A stretch of 64,000 bases of DNA from Diadophis punctatus similis (lineage: Eukaryota > Chordata > Lepidosauria > Squamata > Dipsadidae): NCBI GenBank assembly GCA_023053685.1, contig JALIGW010000257.1, positions 1 to 64,000 on the forward strand. Reading direction: 5' to 3'. The first letter of the stretch is position 1. Every line of letters starts with the position of its first letter. Positions 32,706-43,394 of this stretch are shown here, piece by piece. The notes beneath the pieces are model-generated. The model saw nothing but the letters and a program-made list of their open reading frames with translations. It had not been told where the DNA came from and did not search any database. The translations under genes and the position numbers were made by a program.

Positions 32706-33345
32706 GAGCCAGTTTGGTGTTGTGGTTAAGGTGCTGGCCTGGAAACCAGGACCTATTAGTTCTAGTCCCACCTTAGGCACGAAAGCCAGCTGGGTGATTG
32801 TGAGCCAATCACCAGGAGACTGCGAGTTCTAGTCCCGCCTTCGGCATAAAGCTGGCTCGATGACATTGGGCCAATCACCAGGTGACTGGGAGTCCTAGTC
32901 CCGCCTTAGGCATGAAAGCTGGCTCGATGACATTGGGCCAATCACTAGGGAGACCATGAGTTCTAGTCCCGCCTTAGGCATGAAAGCTGGCCCAATGACA
33001 TTGGGCCAATCACTAGGGAGACAGTGAGTTTTACTCCCACTTTCGGCATAAAGCTGGCTCGATGACATCGGGCCAATCACCAGGAGACTGGGAGTTCTAG
33101 TCCTGCCTTAAGCATGAAAACTGGCTCGATGACATCGGGCCATGAGTTCTAGTCCTACTGTACATGCGAAAGCCAGCTGAGTAACTTTGGGCCAGTCATT
33201 CTCTCTCATCCCAACTCACCTCACAGGGTTGTGGTTGTTGTTGTAGGGAAGAAGTATTAGGTATGTAGGGAAGAAGTATTAGGTATGTTTGCCACCTTGA
33301 GTAACTTACAAAGTAATAAAAGCAGGGTAAAACAATCCTAAATAG
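32706..33345 (+). mobile_element. Second tRNA-derived SINE with amplified interior
   Basis: Head GCCAGTTTGGTGTTGTGGTT and a B-box-like AGTTCTAGTCCC. Instead of one body unit, about seven units of roughly 62 bp follow (near 32761, 32828, 32892, 32954, 33018, 33094 and 33149), each with CTAGTCC-type and GCTGGCTCGATGACATTGGG blocks. The normal SINE tail (CTCACCTCACAGGGTTGT, GCCACCTTGAGTAACTTA) then resumes. Confidence 0.85.
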
Positions 33346-33361
33346 AGCTAAACAAGCAAAG

Positions 33362-33612
33362 GAGCCGAGGTGGCGCAGCGGTTAGAGGCAGGTACTGCAG
33401 GCCACTTTAGCTGACTGATCCGCAGGTCAGCAGTTCAAATCTCACCGGCTCAAGGTTGACTCAGCCTTCCATCCTTCTGAGGTAGGTAAAATGAGGACCC
33501 AGATTGTTGGGGCCAATATAAATATACATTGCTTACTGGTGTAAACCGCTTAGAGAGTGCTTGCACTGTGAGGCAGTATATAAATCTCACAAATAAAATA
33601 AATAAAATAAAT
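33362..33612 (+). mobile_element. tRNA-derived SINE (L2-tail type)
   Basis: Head GCCGAGGTGGCGCAGCGGTT, body TAAAATGAGGACCCAGATTG, tail GTGAGGCAGTATATAAATCT then (AAATA)n. A near duplicate of the copy at 25260. Confidence 0.92.
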
Positions 33613-34550
33613 AAACAGTCAGCAAGAACAACCCAGAAAAGTGACAATGGCAAACCCTTTTCATGCTGGTGCCAAGGAAATGATACAAACCAGAATCGAC
33701 AAAGTCACCAGGAATCAAGGTGAACCAGAAGGTGCCTTTTTGGTTCATCTTTAATCAGAGGAAGTGCAGGGATCAAACCGCTCCATGCTTTAGGTACAGA
33801 GAAGGGCATTCCTGTTATTTATTTCACATTCCACATCCAGCAGAACCCCAAAATCCACTTCGAGCCAGGACCCAAATGAGAGAAAAAATAAAATGGGGAA
33901 ACAAAGAGAATCTCCTCAGACTCGCTTCCTATTATCTGATTTTCCTCCTTGGAAAGGAAGGATTGCAGACCCCGCATCCCGAGTGGAACATCTGTTGCAT
34001 GTGCCAATTAAGCTTTTGTCAACACAACTAAGCGGGGATTGCAGCCTCCCAATTTGTTATGACACTCCTCTATTGACAACGGGACCATAGCCTTGCTTGT
34101 GGGCTTGCCAAGAAGTTGATCCATTCTTGGGTTATGCCAATTTCGAGCAAGCAACAAAAAAAAAACACAGAAGATTCTCCAAAGGGGATTGTGTTTTCCC
34201 CAAGCTTCAAAATGCAACCTTTATTTTGCCTTGTGACACAATCGCTGGTTGCATTTATGTGCTGTTGGTATTACTACTAGTGCACAGCAATCATTTAGGG
34301 CTTGGTTTCCATTCTTGCCAATTTGAACCTAGCAGGTTTTTTCCACCGAAACAACAAACTAGAGTTTCCATTAGGAGCACGAGAAAAGGGATGGACTGTG
34401 ATAGGAGTTTGGGTCAAGCCAATTTGCCATTTTACCAGAAACCAACTGTGCACAAGAGAACCGGACAGTGGTATATTGAATTAAGGCAGGGGTTCTTCAA
34501 CTTTGATTCCTTAAAATCATAAGTTAACTTGGCTTCACAAAATGGATCAT
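33613..34550. other. Intergenic DNA, nothing recognised
   Basis: No named repeat. Frames of 60-140 codons lack recognisable domains or splice context. Confidence 0.4.
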
Positions 34551-34552
34551 GT

Positions 34553-34740
34553 CCTTCCTTCCTTCCTTCCTTCCTTCCTTCCTTCCTTCCTTCCTTCCTT
34601 CCTTCCTTCCTTCCTTCCTTCCTTCCTTCCTTCCTTCTCTTCCTTCCCTCCACTTTCTTTCTTTCCTTCCTTCCTTCCATCCACCCTCAACCTACCTATC
34701 CAACTACTTGTCTATCTTCCCTTCCTTCCTTCCTTCCCTC
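34553..34740. repeat. (TTCC)n microsatellite
   Basis: About 21 near-perfect units, then degenerate TTCC/TTTC to 34740. Confidence 0.96.
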
Positions 34741-34921
34741 TTTTTCAAGTCGTTGTTTCTTCATGTCAGACGCATCACATTTTTTAAAAAGCATAAAATT
34801 TAAAATATAAAATTCAAGATTAAAATATGTACAAGTTAAAAAAGATCTTGCCCAGAAACTAGCAATGTTAATTGCGTTCTGTATGCTGCCATGAGGGACA
34901 CTGATCTGGACACAAGGGACA

Positions 34922-34981
34922 GGTGTGTGTGTGTGTCTGTGTGTGTGTGTGTGTTGTTGTTGTTGTTGTTGTTGTTGTTGT
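34922..34981. repeat. (GT)n then (GTT)n microsatellite
   Basis: A GT run with one TCT interruption changes to eight or so GTT units. Confidence 0.95.
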
Positions 34982-35670
34982 CTGCATGTCACCACAATCG
35001 CAAAGGGCGGAAGTCACCCGGATAGCCCCATTTGTTCAGAGTGTTTCTGCATCTTCTTGTAGCCATTGAGTATCAGAGTATTTGTTTTCTGCTCCCTACC
35101 CACTTTCTAATCCTCCCAGCACTCAGAAATGTGCAACCCGCTTCCAAAATGTGCTTCCATTTCCCACTGGGGCCACGAGAACCCTTGGATTTAAGGGACT
35201 TCTAATTTTGAGTGCCTGGTGACCACCAAGGGACCTTTCAATTATTCTCAGAACACAGCAGCTGTCCTCTTTTGTGAAAAGCAGGAGTTTCTTTCTTTGT
35301 TTTTTGGAGTTTCTGCTGGAGAATTTCGGCAATGGAAATCACTTAAGAAAACAGATTTGCTGGGACCTAAGAATTCAGCCACAAAGTTTAGAAACCCCGG
35401 GAGGACTGGTACGGGTAAAATAAACTTGGCAGGAAAGATTCCGTTGAGCAAGGGGACGTTCTGATTCTTTTAAAAGCCGGCTTGCTCAGTTGGGAGTGAT
35501 TTTATATCTGCTCCAACTTTCTCACTTGCTCTTCCACTTTTGTTTACTCAGATTACCTAAGGCTAGTTTTGAAAGGCAGATGGTAGCCTCCTGTAGCTTG
35601 CTGTCCCAAAGGTGCTTTTTTTCAAGATGCAACTGGACTTTCTGGTTTTTCTTTGAAGACGTTTCGCTTC
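34982..35670. other. Intergenic DNA, nothing recognised
   Basis: No named family. The right edge (35610-35674) is the outer part of the palindrome repeat, with GACGTTTCGCTTCTCAGCC. Confidence 0.4.
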
Positions 35671-35674
35671 TCAG

Positions 35675-36037
35675 CCAAGAAGCTTCTTCAGCTCTGACTG
35701 GATGGTGGGGAATGGAAGGACTTATACTCCTTGCAGAGAGCTGGTCAATTGCGTTCTTTTTAGAGAGTCATTGAGGCCACTTGGAGGATTTTCTTTGTCC
35801 TCAGGGTCACCAGAATGGTGCAAATGAGTGTGGAGCCTTCTTGGACCTGCTGACAACTTCAGCAGTTCCAAGAAGGCTCCACATCCATTTGCACCATTCA
35901 AGTGACCCTGAGGACAAAGAAAATCCTCCAAGTGGCCTCAATGACTCTCTAAAAAGAATGCAAATGACCAGCTCTCCGCAAGGAGTATAAGTCCTTCCAT
36001 TCCCCACCATCCAGTCAGAGCTGAAGAAGCTTCTTGG
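35675..36037. repeat. Large palindrome, 171-bp arms
   Basis: Arms 35675-35845 and 35867-36037 are inverted copies, with a few mismatches, around a 21-bp centre that can itself fold (CTGCTGA / TCAGCAG). The outer ends read CCAAGAAGCTTCTTCAGCTC and its complement. The same outer motif forms a smaller palindrome at 54990-55110. Family unassigned, possibly Penelope-related. Confidence 0.85.
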
Positions 36038-36052
36038 ATGAATAGAATAGAA

Positions 36053-36264
36053 CCGTGATGGCAAAACTATGGCATGCGTGCCAGAGGTGGCACACAGAGC
36101 CCTCTCTGTGGGCATGCGCACCATCGCCAGCTGCTCTTCTGGGTTCCGTCACACGCATGTGTGCCGGACAGCTGCTCTCTTTCCGGGTTTCGGCACTCCG
36201 GTGCACGTGCATGCACACATGCTCCAGTTTCGGCACTTGGTGCCGAAAAGGTTAGCGGTCACTG
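36053..36264. mobile_element. Non-autonomous hAT in a CR1 AATAG tail
   Basis: Starts CGTGATGGCAAAACTATGG and ends AAAGGTTAGCGGTCACTG. The exact 8-bp duplication GAATAGAA (36045-36052, 36265-36272) shows it landed in the pentamer tail of the CR1 that follows. Confidence 0.9.
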
Positions 36265-36746
36265 GAATAGAATAAGAGAGTTGGAAGGGACCTTGGAGAT
36301 CTTCTAGTGCAACCCCCTGCTTGGGCAGAAAACTCTACACCACTTCAGACAAATGGTTATCCAACATCTTCTTAAAAGCTTCCAGTGTTGGAGTACCCAC
36401 AACTTCTGGAGGCAAGTTATTCCACTGATTAATTATTCTAACTGTCAGGAAACTTCTCCTTAGTTCTAAGTTGAATAGTTTCCACCCATTGCTTCTTGTC
36501 CTGTCCTCCAGTGCTTTGGAGAATAGTTTGACTCCCTCTTCTTTGGGGCAACCCTTGAGATACTGGAACACTGCTATCATGTCACCCCTGGTCCTTCTTT
36601 TCATTAGACTAGACATGCCCAGTCCTGCAACCCTTCTTCATATGTTTTAGCCTGCAGTCCCCTAATCATCTTTGTTGCTCTTCTCTGCACTCTTTCCAGA
36701 ACCTCAACATCTTTTTTATATTGTGGTGACCAAAGCTGGATGGTTT
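36265..36746 (-). mobile_element. CR1 LINE 3' end
   Basis: Minus strand. AGAGTTGGAAGGGACCTTGG, TCCTTAGTTCTAAGTTGAAT, CATCTTTGTTGCTCTTCTCT and TTTTATATTGTGGTGACCAA extend further 5' than most copies in the window. Confidence 0.92.
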
Positions 36747-37036
36747 GATTTGGGAGTATACTGTGGATAGCTAAGAAAACAAACAAATGGATCTCCAAAC
36801 AGAACAACCCAGAGTTCTCACTTAAGGCACAAATGACCACATTCAAGTTACCCAACTTGGACAGATATTGCAAAAATCTACCTCTCTGAAAAAGGCTTGT
36901 AATGTAGGAAAGGTGGAAGGGGCAAGAAAAAGAGGGTGATAGCAGTAAGGTATAGTCTGCTTGGGCGGGGGGGTTGGACTAGATGACCTACATGGTCCCT
37001 TCCAACTCTGTTAATCTGTTAATTTACTTATCTACA
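36747..37036 (+). repeat. Composite repeat with CR1 tail, copy 1
   Basis: About 285 bp that recurs inverted at 42487-42790. It has CACTTAAGGCACAAATGACC, TACCTCTCTGAAAAAGGCTT and a CR1-type end GGTTGGACTAGATGACCTAC. The homology continues past the CR1 end into AATTTACTTATCTACAAG. Confidence 0.7.
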
Positions 37037-37409
37037 AGAAAAAAGTGTGGTTTTACCAAGGCATTGTAAACTAACGCTTCACGGGACCTTGATACTATCC
37101 CAATCACAGTAGTAGCACTGCGAGTATCTGCTGAGAACCGCACCCAGACATCCTGCAATTTAAGAGAAGTGAGAAAGGAAGGTTCTGGCAGCCTGGTGTC
37201 GGTGTCAGCCCTCTGCCACACCCGCCTTACTGCAAGTTTGCACAGAAGAGTCACATAGACTCCATCAACTACTCAAGTCAAAGTTTGCTCTTACTTAAGG
37301 AATGAGTCACACTTCGTGGCAGCCAGGAAACAAATGGGTAAATCAGGGTCACTTTCCCTAAAAGCAAGGAAGCTTCATTGAAGACTAGGCAAGAGTCCAC
37401 AGCCTAGGA

Positions 37410-37824
37410 CAGTGACCGCTAACCTTTTACGTCACCGCGTGCCGAAATTAGCACACAAAACCATCCTACCAGGACCGTGTGGCCTTGCTGGCCTTCACGC
37501 GCACGGGAGCACCAAAACCCGGAAAAGCAGCGTTCTGGCATGCATGCGTACGCTGGCACCTGAACTTCCAGTTTCCAGCGCCCGATAAAAAGCTGGCATC
37601 GTGCCTGCGCGTGATGGAAACCCAGAGGTTCGGATGCCGGCACACACATGCGCGCCAGAACGCTGTTCTTCCGGGTTTTGGCACTCCCGCATGCGCAAAG
37701 GCCAGCTGACCGGCACATGTCTGTGCAGAGGAATGCAGAAGAGGAGCCAGCGAGGCCGCGCGTCCTGCGCGGGATGGCTCTGTGTGCCGCTTCCTGCACG
37801 CGTTCCATAGGTTCACCACCACGG
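37410..37824. mobile_element. Non-autonomous hAT, GTGATGGCGAACC family
   Basis: Starts CAGTGACCGCTAACC and ends GGTTCACCACCACGG. Exact 8-bp duplication GCCTAGGA (37402-37409, 37825-37832). GC-rich interior, no transposase. Confidence 0.92.
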
Positions 37825-37883
37825 GCCTAGGATAATCATTTATATTGGAAATACTTGGTATTGGATTGCAAGAATCCAATTAC

Positions 37884-38335
37884 CGGACAGTCCTTGACTT
37901 ACAACTTTGCGTTTAGTGGCCATTTGAAATGACAACGGCGTTGAAAAAGGGCAATTTATTACCGTTTTTCACACGATCAAAATTCAGAGGCTTGGGAACT
38001 CACTCATCCTTATGACGGTCGCAGTGTCTCGGGGTCATGGGAACTCCTTTGGCAGATGTCTTCAAAGTGGCTGGAGAATTCTGGGAGTTGAAGTCCACAA
38101 GTCTTAAAGTTGTGCCAACTTTGGGGACCCCTATCCTTTGGAATCCTTCTGATGACCAAAGTCAGTGGGGAAGCCGGTTCTCTGAACAACTGTATTAAAC
38201 TAACTTAACAACCGTAGTGATTCACTTAACAACAACTGCGGCAGGAAAGGTCGTAAAATGGGACAAAACTGACAACTGTCTTTCTAAGAACAGAAATGTT
38301 GGGCTCGACTGTGGTCATAAGTCAAGAACTTTTTT
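37884..38335. mobile_element. Tigger-like MITE with inserted half MITE
   Basis: GACAGTCCTTGACTTACAAC starts it and GTGGTCATAAGTCAAGAAC ends it. Around 38065-38140 an AGAATTCTGGGAGTTGAAGT-containing half of the palindromic MITE is inserted. A further inverted fragment is at 38412-38485. Confidence 0.75.
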
Positions 38336-38485
38336 TTTTAATGCAATTGTGAACCCTACTCAGTTCAGTTTTGGGGATTATTTAGAAAAGGCTCCAAGTT
38401 CTCCCAGGCCAACATTTTTGTTGCTAAGCGAGACATTTGTTAAGTGAGTTTTGCCACATTTTACCACTTCTCTTGCCACATTGGT

Positions 38486-39150
38486 TAAGGGTTAGACTTT
38501 AAAGGTCTCCCTAAGACTCTTGATAAATGCCAGCCTCTATTAGAATCCAAAACTTTGCTCCAAACACTCAATTAAAAAGTACATTAGTATGTGAATTAGG
38601 CAATTCCAATTAATTTTTTAAAAAAACCTACGGTAGTTCACCCAAAATGACTTTTCAAACCTACTTGAAAAGGAAAGTCATATTTTAAGAATCATGGAAA
38701 ATACATCTAGAACCTTAGGAAACTATGATGCTATTGATCACATGTTAGAAACCAACATTTTCCTGGATGAATTCGGAAGAGCTCCCAGTTGAACAAACAA
38801 ATGGGATAAGCAGTTCAACCTGCAGATGATTTTACAGTGAAATTGCTAGAAAAATTAGGGTTTCCCACCACTCCACCTAGTTTAGCACAGTTATCCAGGC
38901 TCGGTTGGTGTAGTAAAACATAAAACCATGATCCATAAAGCAAAGAAGTGGGTTTCCCCTGCCAGGCTAAGCCAAAACTAAGCAAACCATGTTATGACTT
39001 GGAGCAGGAGTGAAATGGACAGTCTACTGGCCACATATCACTGGCCAAACTCTTGGTTGGGTGACCTAAAGTTATCCCAAAGTCCATGAAGCCACAACCA
39101 GTGGCTTTTTTCCAGCTTTTTTGTGAGCGGGTATGAAAAGCTAAAATGCT
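38486..39150. other. Intergenic DNA, nothing recognised
   Basis: No named repeat or gene. Confidence 0.4.
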
Positions 39151-39229
39151 AATCTAGGAAGGGCTTAAGGACTGGGATGGTAGGTCTTCCAGACATTCCC
39201 AGGATCATCATATTCTTCACAAACTTGAA

Positions 39230-39985
39230 GGTTCTCCAGCACTGGGATTCTGGTCTTGTCCACTTAAAAGATCTTGGTGCAAACCTTGGTGTGGCCCTCA
39301 AAACAGATCCAGGTTCCGCACCTGGAGTTTTAGTGGACGATCACTTGAATATGAGGCAGCCATGTGCGGCGACAGCCCAAAAAGCTAATACAATCCTTGT
39401 ATAAACAGAGGCGTAGAATCAAGATCACGTGAAGTATGAGCACCGCTTTATAAAGCCTTAGTAAGGCCACACCTGGAATACTGCATCCAGTTTTGGTCAC
39501 CACATTACAAAAAAAGATGTTGAGACTTTGGAAAAAGTTCAGAGAAAAGCAATTAAGATGATCAAAGATCTGGAGACCAAAACATATGAAGAAGGGCTGC
39601 AGGTTTTGGGTCTGGCTAATCTAGAGAAAAGAAGAATTAGGGGGGATCTGATAGCAGTATTCCAGTACTTGAGGGGCTGCCACAAAGAAGAAGGGGTCAA
39701 ATTATTCTCCAAAGCACCAGAAGGCAGGACAAGAAATGATAGATAGGAATTAATCAAGGAGAGAAGCAACCTGGAATTAAGGAGAAACTTCCTAACAGTG
39801 AGGACAATTAACCAGTGGAACAGAAGATGCCTTCAGAAATTGTGGGCGCTCCATCACTGGAAGTTTTTAAGAAGAGTCTAGACAGTCACTTGTCTGAAAT
39901 GGTATAGGTTCTCCTGCTTGAGCAGGGGGCTGGACTAGAAGACCTCCAAGGTCCCTTCCAGCTCATTCATTCTATTCTAAACCTG
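39230..39985 (+). mobile_element. CR1 LINE 3' part, longest copy
   Basis: Starts within the reverse-transcriptase C-terminal region. CCACACCTGGAATACTGCAT and CCAGTTTTGGTCACCACATT encode the PHLEYCIQFWSPHYKKD-like block. It ends with GGGGCTGGACTAGAAGACCT. Stops and indels throughout. Confidence 0.9.
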
Positions 39986-40056
39986 TATTTCAGCCCAGCC
40001 ATTTCTGAATCAAATATGAAAACCTTCCTAAGGTATTAGCTCTCCTTGTTCCAGAG

Positions 40057-40196
40057 CAGGGGTGGCCAAACTATGGTTCTTTGAAGACCTGTGGACTCCC
40101 AGAATTCCTGAGCTAGCCATGCATGCATGGTTGGCTCAGGAATTCTGGGAGTTGAAGTCCATAGGTCCTCAAAGAACCATAGTTTGGCCACCCCTG
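40057..40196. mobile_element. Palindromic hAT MITE, GGTGGCCAAACTATGG family
   Basis: A 140-bp inverted-arm element with ends CAGGGGTGGCCAAACTATGG and CATAGTTTGGCCACCCCTG. Exact 8-bp duplication TTCCAGAG (40049-40056, 40197-40204). Centre GCATGCATGC. Confidence 0.93.
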
Positions 40197-40221
40197 TTCC
40201 AGAGTATAGATAGCCTTCATC

Positions 40222-40552
40222 ATACAGCAGTTCATTTAGTGAGCGTTCAATGTTACAACAGCACTGAGAAAAAGTGACTTATGGCCGTTTTTCACACTTC
40301 TGACCATTGCAGCCTCCCCATGGTCGTGAGATCACAATTCAGAAGCTTGGCAACTGTCTCATATTTATGACGGTCGCAATGTCCCACGATTCCCCTTTTG
40401 CAACCTTCTGACAAAGTCAGCAGAGAAGCCAGATTGGCTTAACAACCGTGTTACTAACTTAACAACTGCAGGAATTCACTTAATAACTATGGCAAAAAAG
40501 GTCGTAAAACAAGGCAAAACTCACTCAACCAATGCCTCACTTAGCAACAGAA
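40222..40552. mobile_element. Tigger-like MITE
   Basis: AGCAGTTCATTTAGTGAGCG, AAAGTGACTTATGGCCGTTT, CAACCGTGTTACTAACTTAA and AAAAAAGGTCGTAAAACAAG are in family order. Confidence 0.8.
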
Positions 40553-40625
40553 AAGAGTGAATATTTGCAGCTCATGGTTGAACTGGTTGGAGTCCTTGGG
40601 ACTCTCCGAGGCCACTTGTTTTCTT

Positions 40626-40665
40626 GCAGACGTTTCATGACCCAACTAGGTCACATCGGCAGTGC
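40626..40665 (-). ncRNA. Hammerhead ribozyme-like motif, covarying copy
   Basis: Minus strand: GCA, CUGCCGA (consensus CUGAUGA), U, GUGACC, 6-nt loop, GGUCAU, GAAA, C, GUC, UGC. The third stem II pair is G-C where other copies have U-A, a double change that preserves pairing. Two core bases deviate, so this copy is probably inactive. Confidence 0.5.
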
Positions 40666-41178
40666 CAGAACCTTGCGGTTAGAAAAATGCCAACGGAATT
40701 CATAGAAACAATTAAGCTTTTCCATCCGCAGACCCTTCCGTGCCTCTGGATTGGCACACCACAAGTGTTAGTATTTGTTTTTATTCAGATATTCACTTCC
40801 TAACAAGTGAGCTGTGTTTAATTTCACTCAATTATAACACATCCTTGATCGCCAAAGCTGCCACAGCATTGTTCCAAAGCAACTCTTTCACAAAGGATGG
40901 GGCTAATTATAATTATTAATCTTCCCCCCCCCACAGCATCCTTAATCCTGCTCGAAGTTTAGGGGGCCACAAATACTATCAAACTTTGAACCATCCTTCC
41001 GAGTTCTTCCCCCCCCCCCCCGCCCAGCAAGCGTGAAGCTAAAATTCTGTTTCTCAAGAACAGCAAGCCCATCTTTGGATTCCAAAACCATTAGGGGGGG
41101 GGGAATTGTTTTTAAAGAGAAATCCTTTGTTTTTAAAGAGAAATCCAGATTTGAAAGGCAAAGTATAAAACCCTACAG
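40666..41178. other. Intergenic DNA, nothing recognised
   Basis: C homopolymers at about 40926 and 41011. No gene. Confidence 0.4.
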
Positions 41179-41179
41179 A

Positions 41180-41376
<197 letters not shown>

Positions 41377-41410
41377 TAAGTCAACTTCTACATTTCAAGT
41401 CCCTTAATTG

Positions 41411-41530
41411 CAGTGTTTCCCAACCTTGGCAACTTGAAGATGTCTGGACTTCAACTCCCAGAATTCCGGCTGGGGAATTCTGGGAGTTGAAGTCCAGACA
41501 TCTTCAAGTTGCCAAGGTTGGGAAACACTG
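41411..41530. mobile_element. Perfect palindromic MITE
   Basis: 120 bp: 57-bp arms that are exact inverted copies, around the 6-bp spacer GGCTGG. Ends CAGTGTTTCCCAACCTTGGC and its complement. Same family as 32048-32167. The flanks CTTAATTG and CATTAATG only partly match. Confidence 0.92.
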
Positions 41531-41665
41531 CATTAATGATCTGTATCACAACCAGGGTTGAAAAGCAACAGTTTAAAAGCTTTATTAGTGGCAGAAGATT
41601 ACCCCTGAAAACTTTCTAAAAGCTACCTCTTGAAAGTGGATTCATTTACTCTCAAACATACATAC

Positions 41666-42020
41666 AGGTAGTCCTCGACTGACGTCCAAAATTTCTGTTG
41701 TTAAGCGAGACACTTAAGTGAGCTTTGGCCCCAATTTACAATCTTCCCGGCCACACTTCTTAAGTGAATCACTGCAGTTGGAAAAGTTAGCAACACGGTC
41801 GTGGAGTGAACCTTAACACGGACTTTGCTTGTCGGAAGGTCGCAAGAGGGGATTCACGCGACCCCGGGACACTGCAACCGTCATAAATGTGAGTCACTTG
41901 CCAAGCGTTTGAATTTTGACCATGTGACCACGAAGGGGGAAGGAAGTTGCAACCGTTGTAATTGTGAAAAACAGTCATAAGTCACTTTTTTGTTAGTGCC
42001 GTTTTAACTTTGAACGATCC
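41666..42020. mobile_element. Tigger-like MITE, near complete
   Basis: TA followed by CAGGTAGTCCTCGACTGACG starts the element. It continues with GTTAAGCGAGACACTTAAGT and ends near CTTTTTTGTTAGTGCCGTTT. Confidence 0.8.
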
Positions 42021-42486
42021 CTAACCATTTTCCACTTCTCTTTCAGTATCGCTATTTCAATTTTCAATATGATTTAGGTCTTTTGAAGAGGTGCATTTTG
42101 CAAGCCTGCTTTTAAAAATTAGCTCCTAGCACCGCCTTTTCTCTTACTCTGTGTGTAGTATCCTTCACAGTCCCCCAAAATGAGGGGGAAGGCAGCTTCA
42201 GCCAAGTCCATGGAGCCACCCACATGTTCCATTGCAAGATCTTGCTTTCAATGGGCCTTTTGTTTGACGGCTGGTGTTTCACCATCTTCAAGTTGAACAG
42301 GAAAAAGGTCTTCCCTGATCCCCCTGGCTTTCATAAATCTGAATCAGGCCCTAACAGAAGAGAGATCAATCCTAACAGAATAACAAAACAAAATAATAAA
42401 TAAAATGCAATTGTGAGCATTACTCGGTTCCGTTTGGGGGATTATGTAGAAAAGGCTCCAAATTCTCCCAGATTATAAAATCAGCA
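42021..42486. other. Intergenic DNA with a shared block
   Basis: 42407-42470 resembles 38341-38407 (GATTATGTAGAAAAGGCTCC versus GATTATTTAGAAAAGGCTCC). Otherwise nothing recognised. Confidence 0.45.
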
Positions 42487-42790
42487 ATGGGTCATCTTGT
42501 AGATAAGTAAATTAACAGATTAAGAGAGTTGGAAGGGACTGTGTAGGTCATCTAGTCCAACCCCACCCCCCGCCCAAGCAGGGTTGGACTATACCTTACT
42601 GCTATCACCCTCTTTTTCTTGTCCCTTCCACCTTTCCTACACTACAAGCCTTTTTCAGAGAGGTAGATTTTTGCAATATCTGTCCAAGTTGGGTAACTTG
42701 AATTTGGTCATTTGTGCCTTAAGTGAGAACTCTGGGTTGATCTGTTTGTTTGTTTTCTTAACTATACACAGTATACTCCCAAATCAAAGT
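42487..42790 (-). repeat. Composite repeat with CR1 tail, copy 2
   Basis: Inverted relative of 36747-37036. Shared blocks include CTTGTAGATAAGTAAATTAA and GTCCAAGTTGGGTAACTTGA. Confidence 0.7.
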
Positions 42791-42796
42791 TAGATA

Positions 42797-43225
42797 CAGA
42801 TACAGATTAACAGAATTGGAAGGGACCTTGTAGGTCATCTAATCCACCACTACCACCCACCCAGCAGATCCTACACCATTTCTGACAGATGGCAGTCCAG
42901 TCTCTTCTTGAAAGCTTCCAGTGATGAAGCTCCCACAACTTCCGAAGGCAAGCTGTTCCATTGGTTGATTGTTCTCACTGTCAGAAAATTTCTCCTTATT
43001 TCTAGGTTGAATCTCTCCTTGATCAGTTTCCATCCATTATTCCTTGTCTGGCATTCGGGTGCTTTGGAAAATAGCTTGTCCCCCTCCTCTCTGTGGAAGC
43101 CCCTCAAGCATTGGAAGACTGCTATTATATCTCCCCTGGTCCTTCTCTTCACTAGGCCTGCCATGCCCAGTTCCTGCAACCATTCATCGTATGTTTTGGC
43201 CTCCAGTCCCCCATCCAAAGGAAGA
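42797..43225 (-). mobile_element. CR1 LINE 3' end
   Basis: Minus strand: CAGAATTGGAAGGGACCTTG, TCTTCTTGAAAGCTTCCAGT and ATGCCCAGTTCCTGCAACCA. An open frame of the decayed RT C-terminus remains on the minus strand but has no catalytic core. Confidence 0.92.
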
Positions 43226-43394
43226 CTGGTGTTGAAGAAAAGGCAACTTGGAGGAAGAGAGACAGAGAAGTTGAAGGAAGGACCAACATTGCAAGATGAA
43301 CTTCCAATTTGCAGAACCACCACGCCAGAAGAAACTTGCAAATGGACTCTTTCTTCCAACTGCTTTGCTCAGTCATACGTAGTTATTTCTCATG

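Noticed and set aside
14842..33612. tRNA genes at the GTGGCGCAGCGGTTAG heads
   Set aside because: All are followed by the same SINE body and an L2-like tail, so they are retroposed copies.
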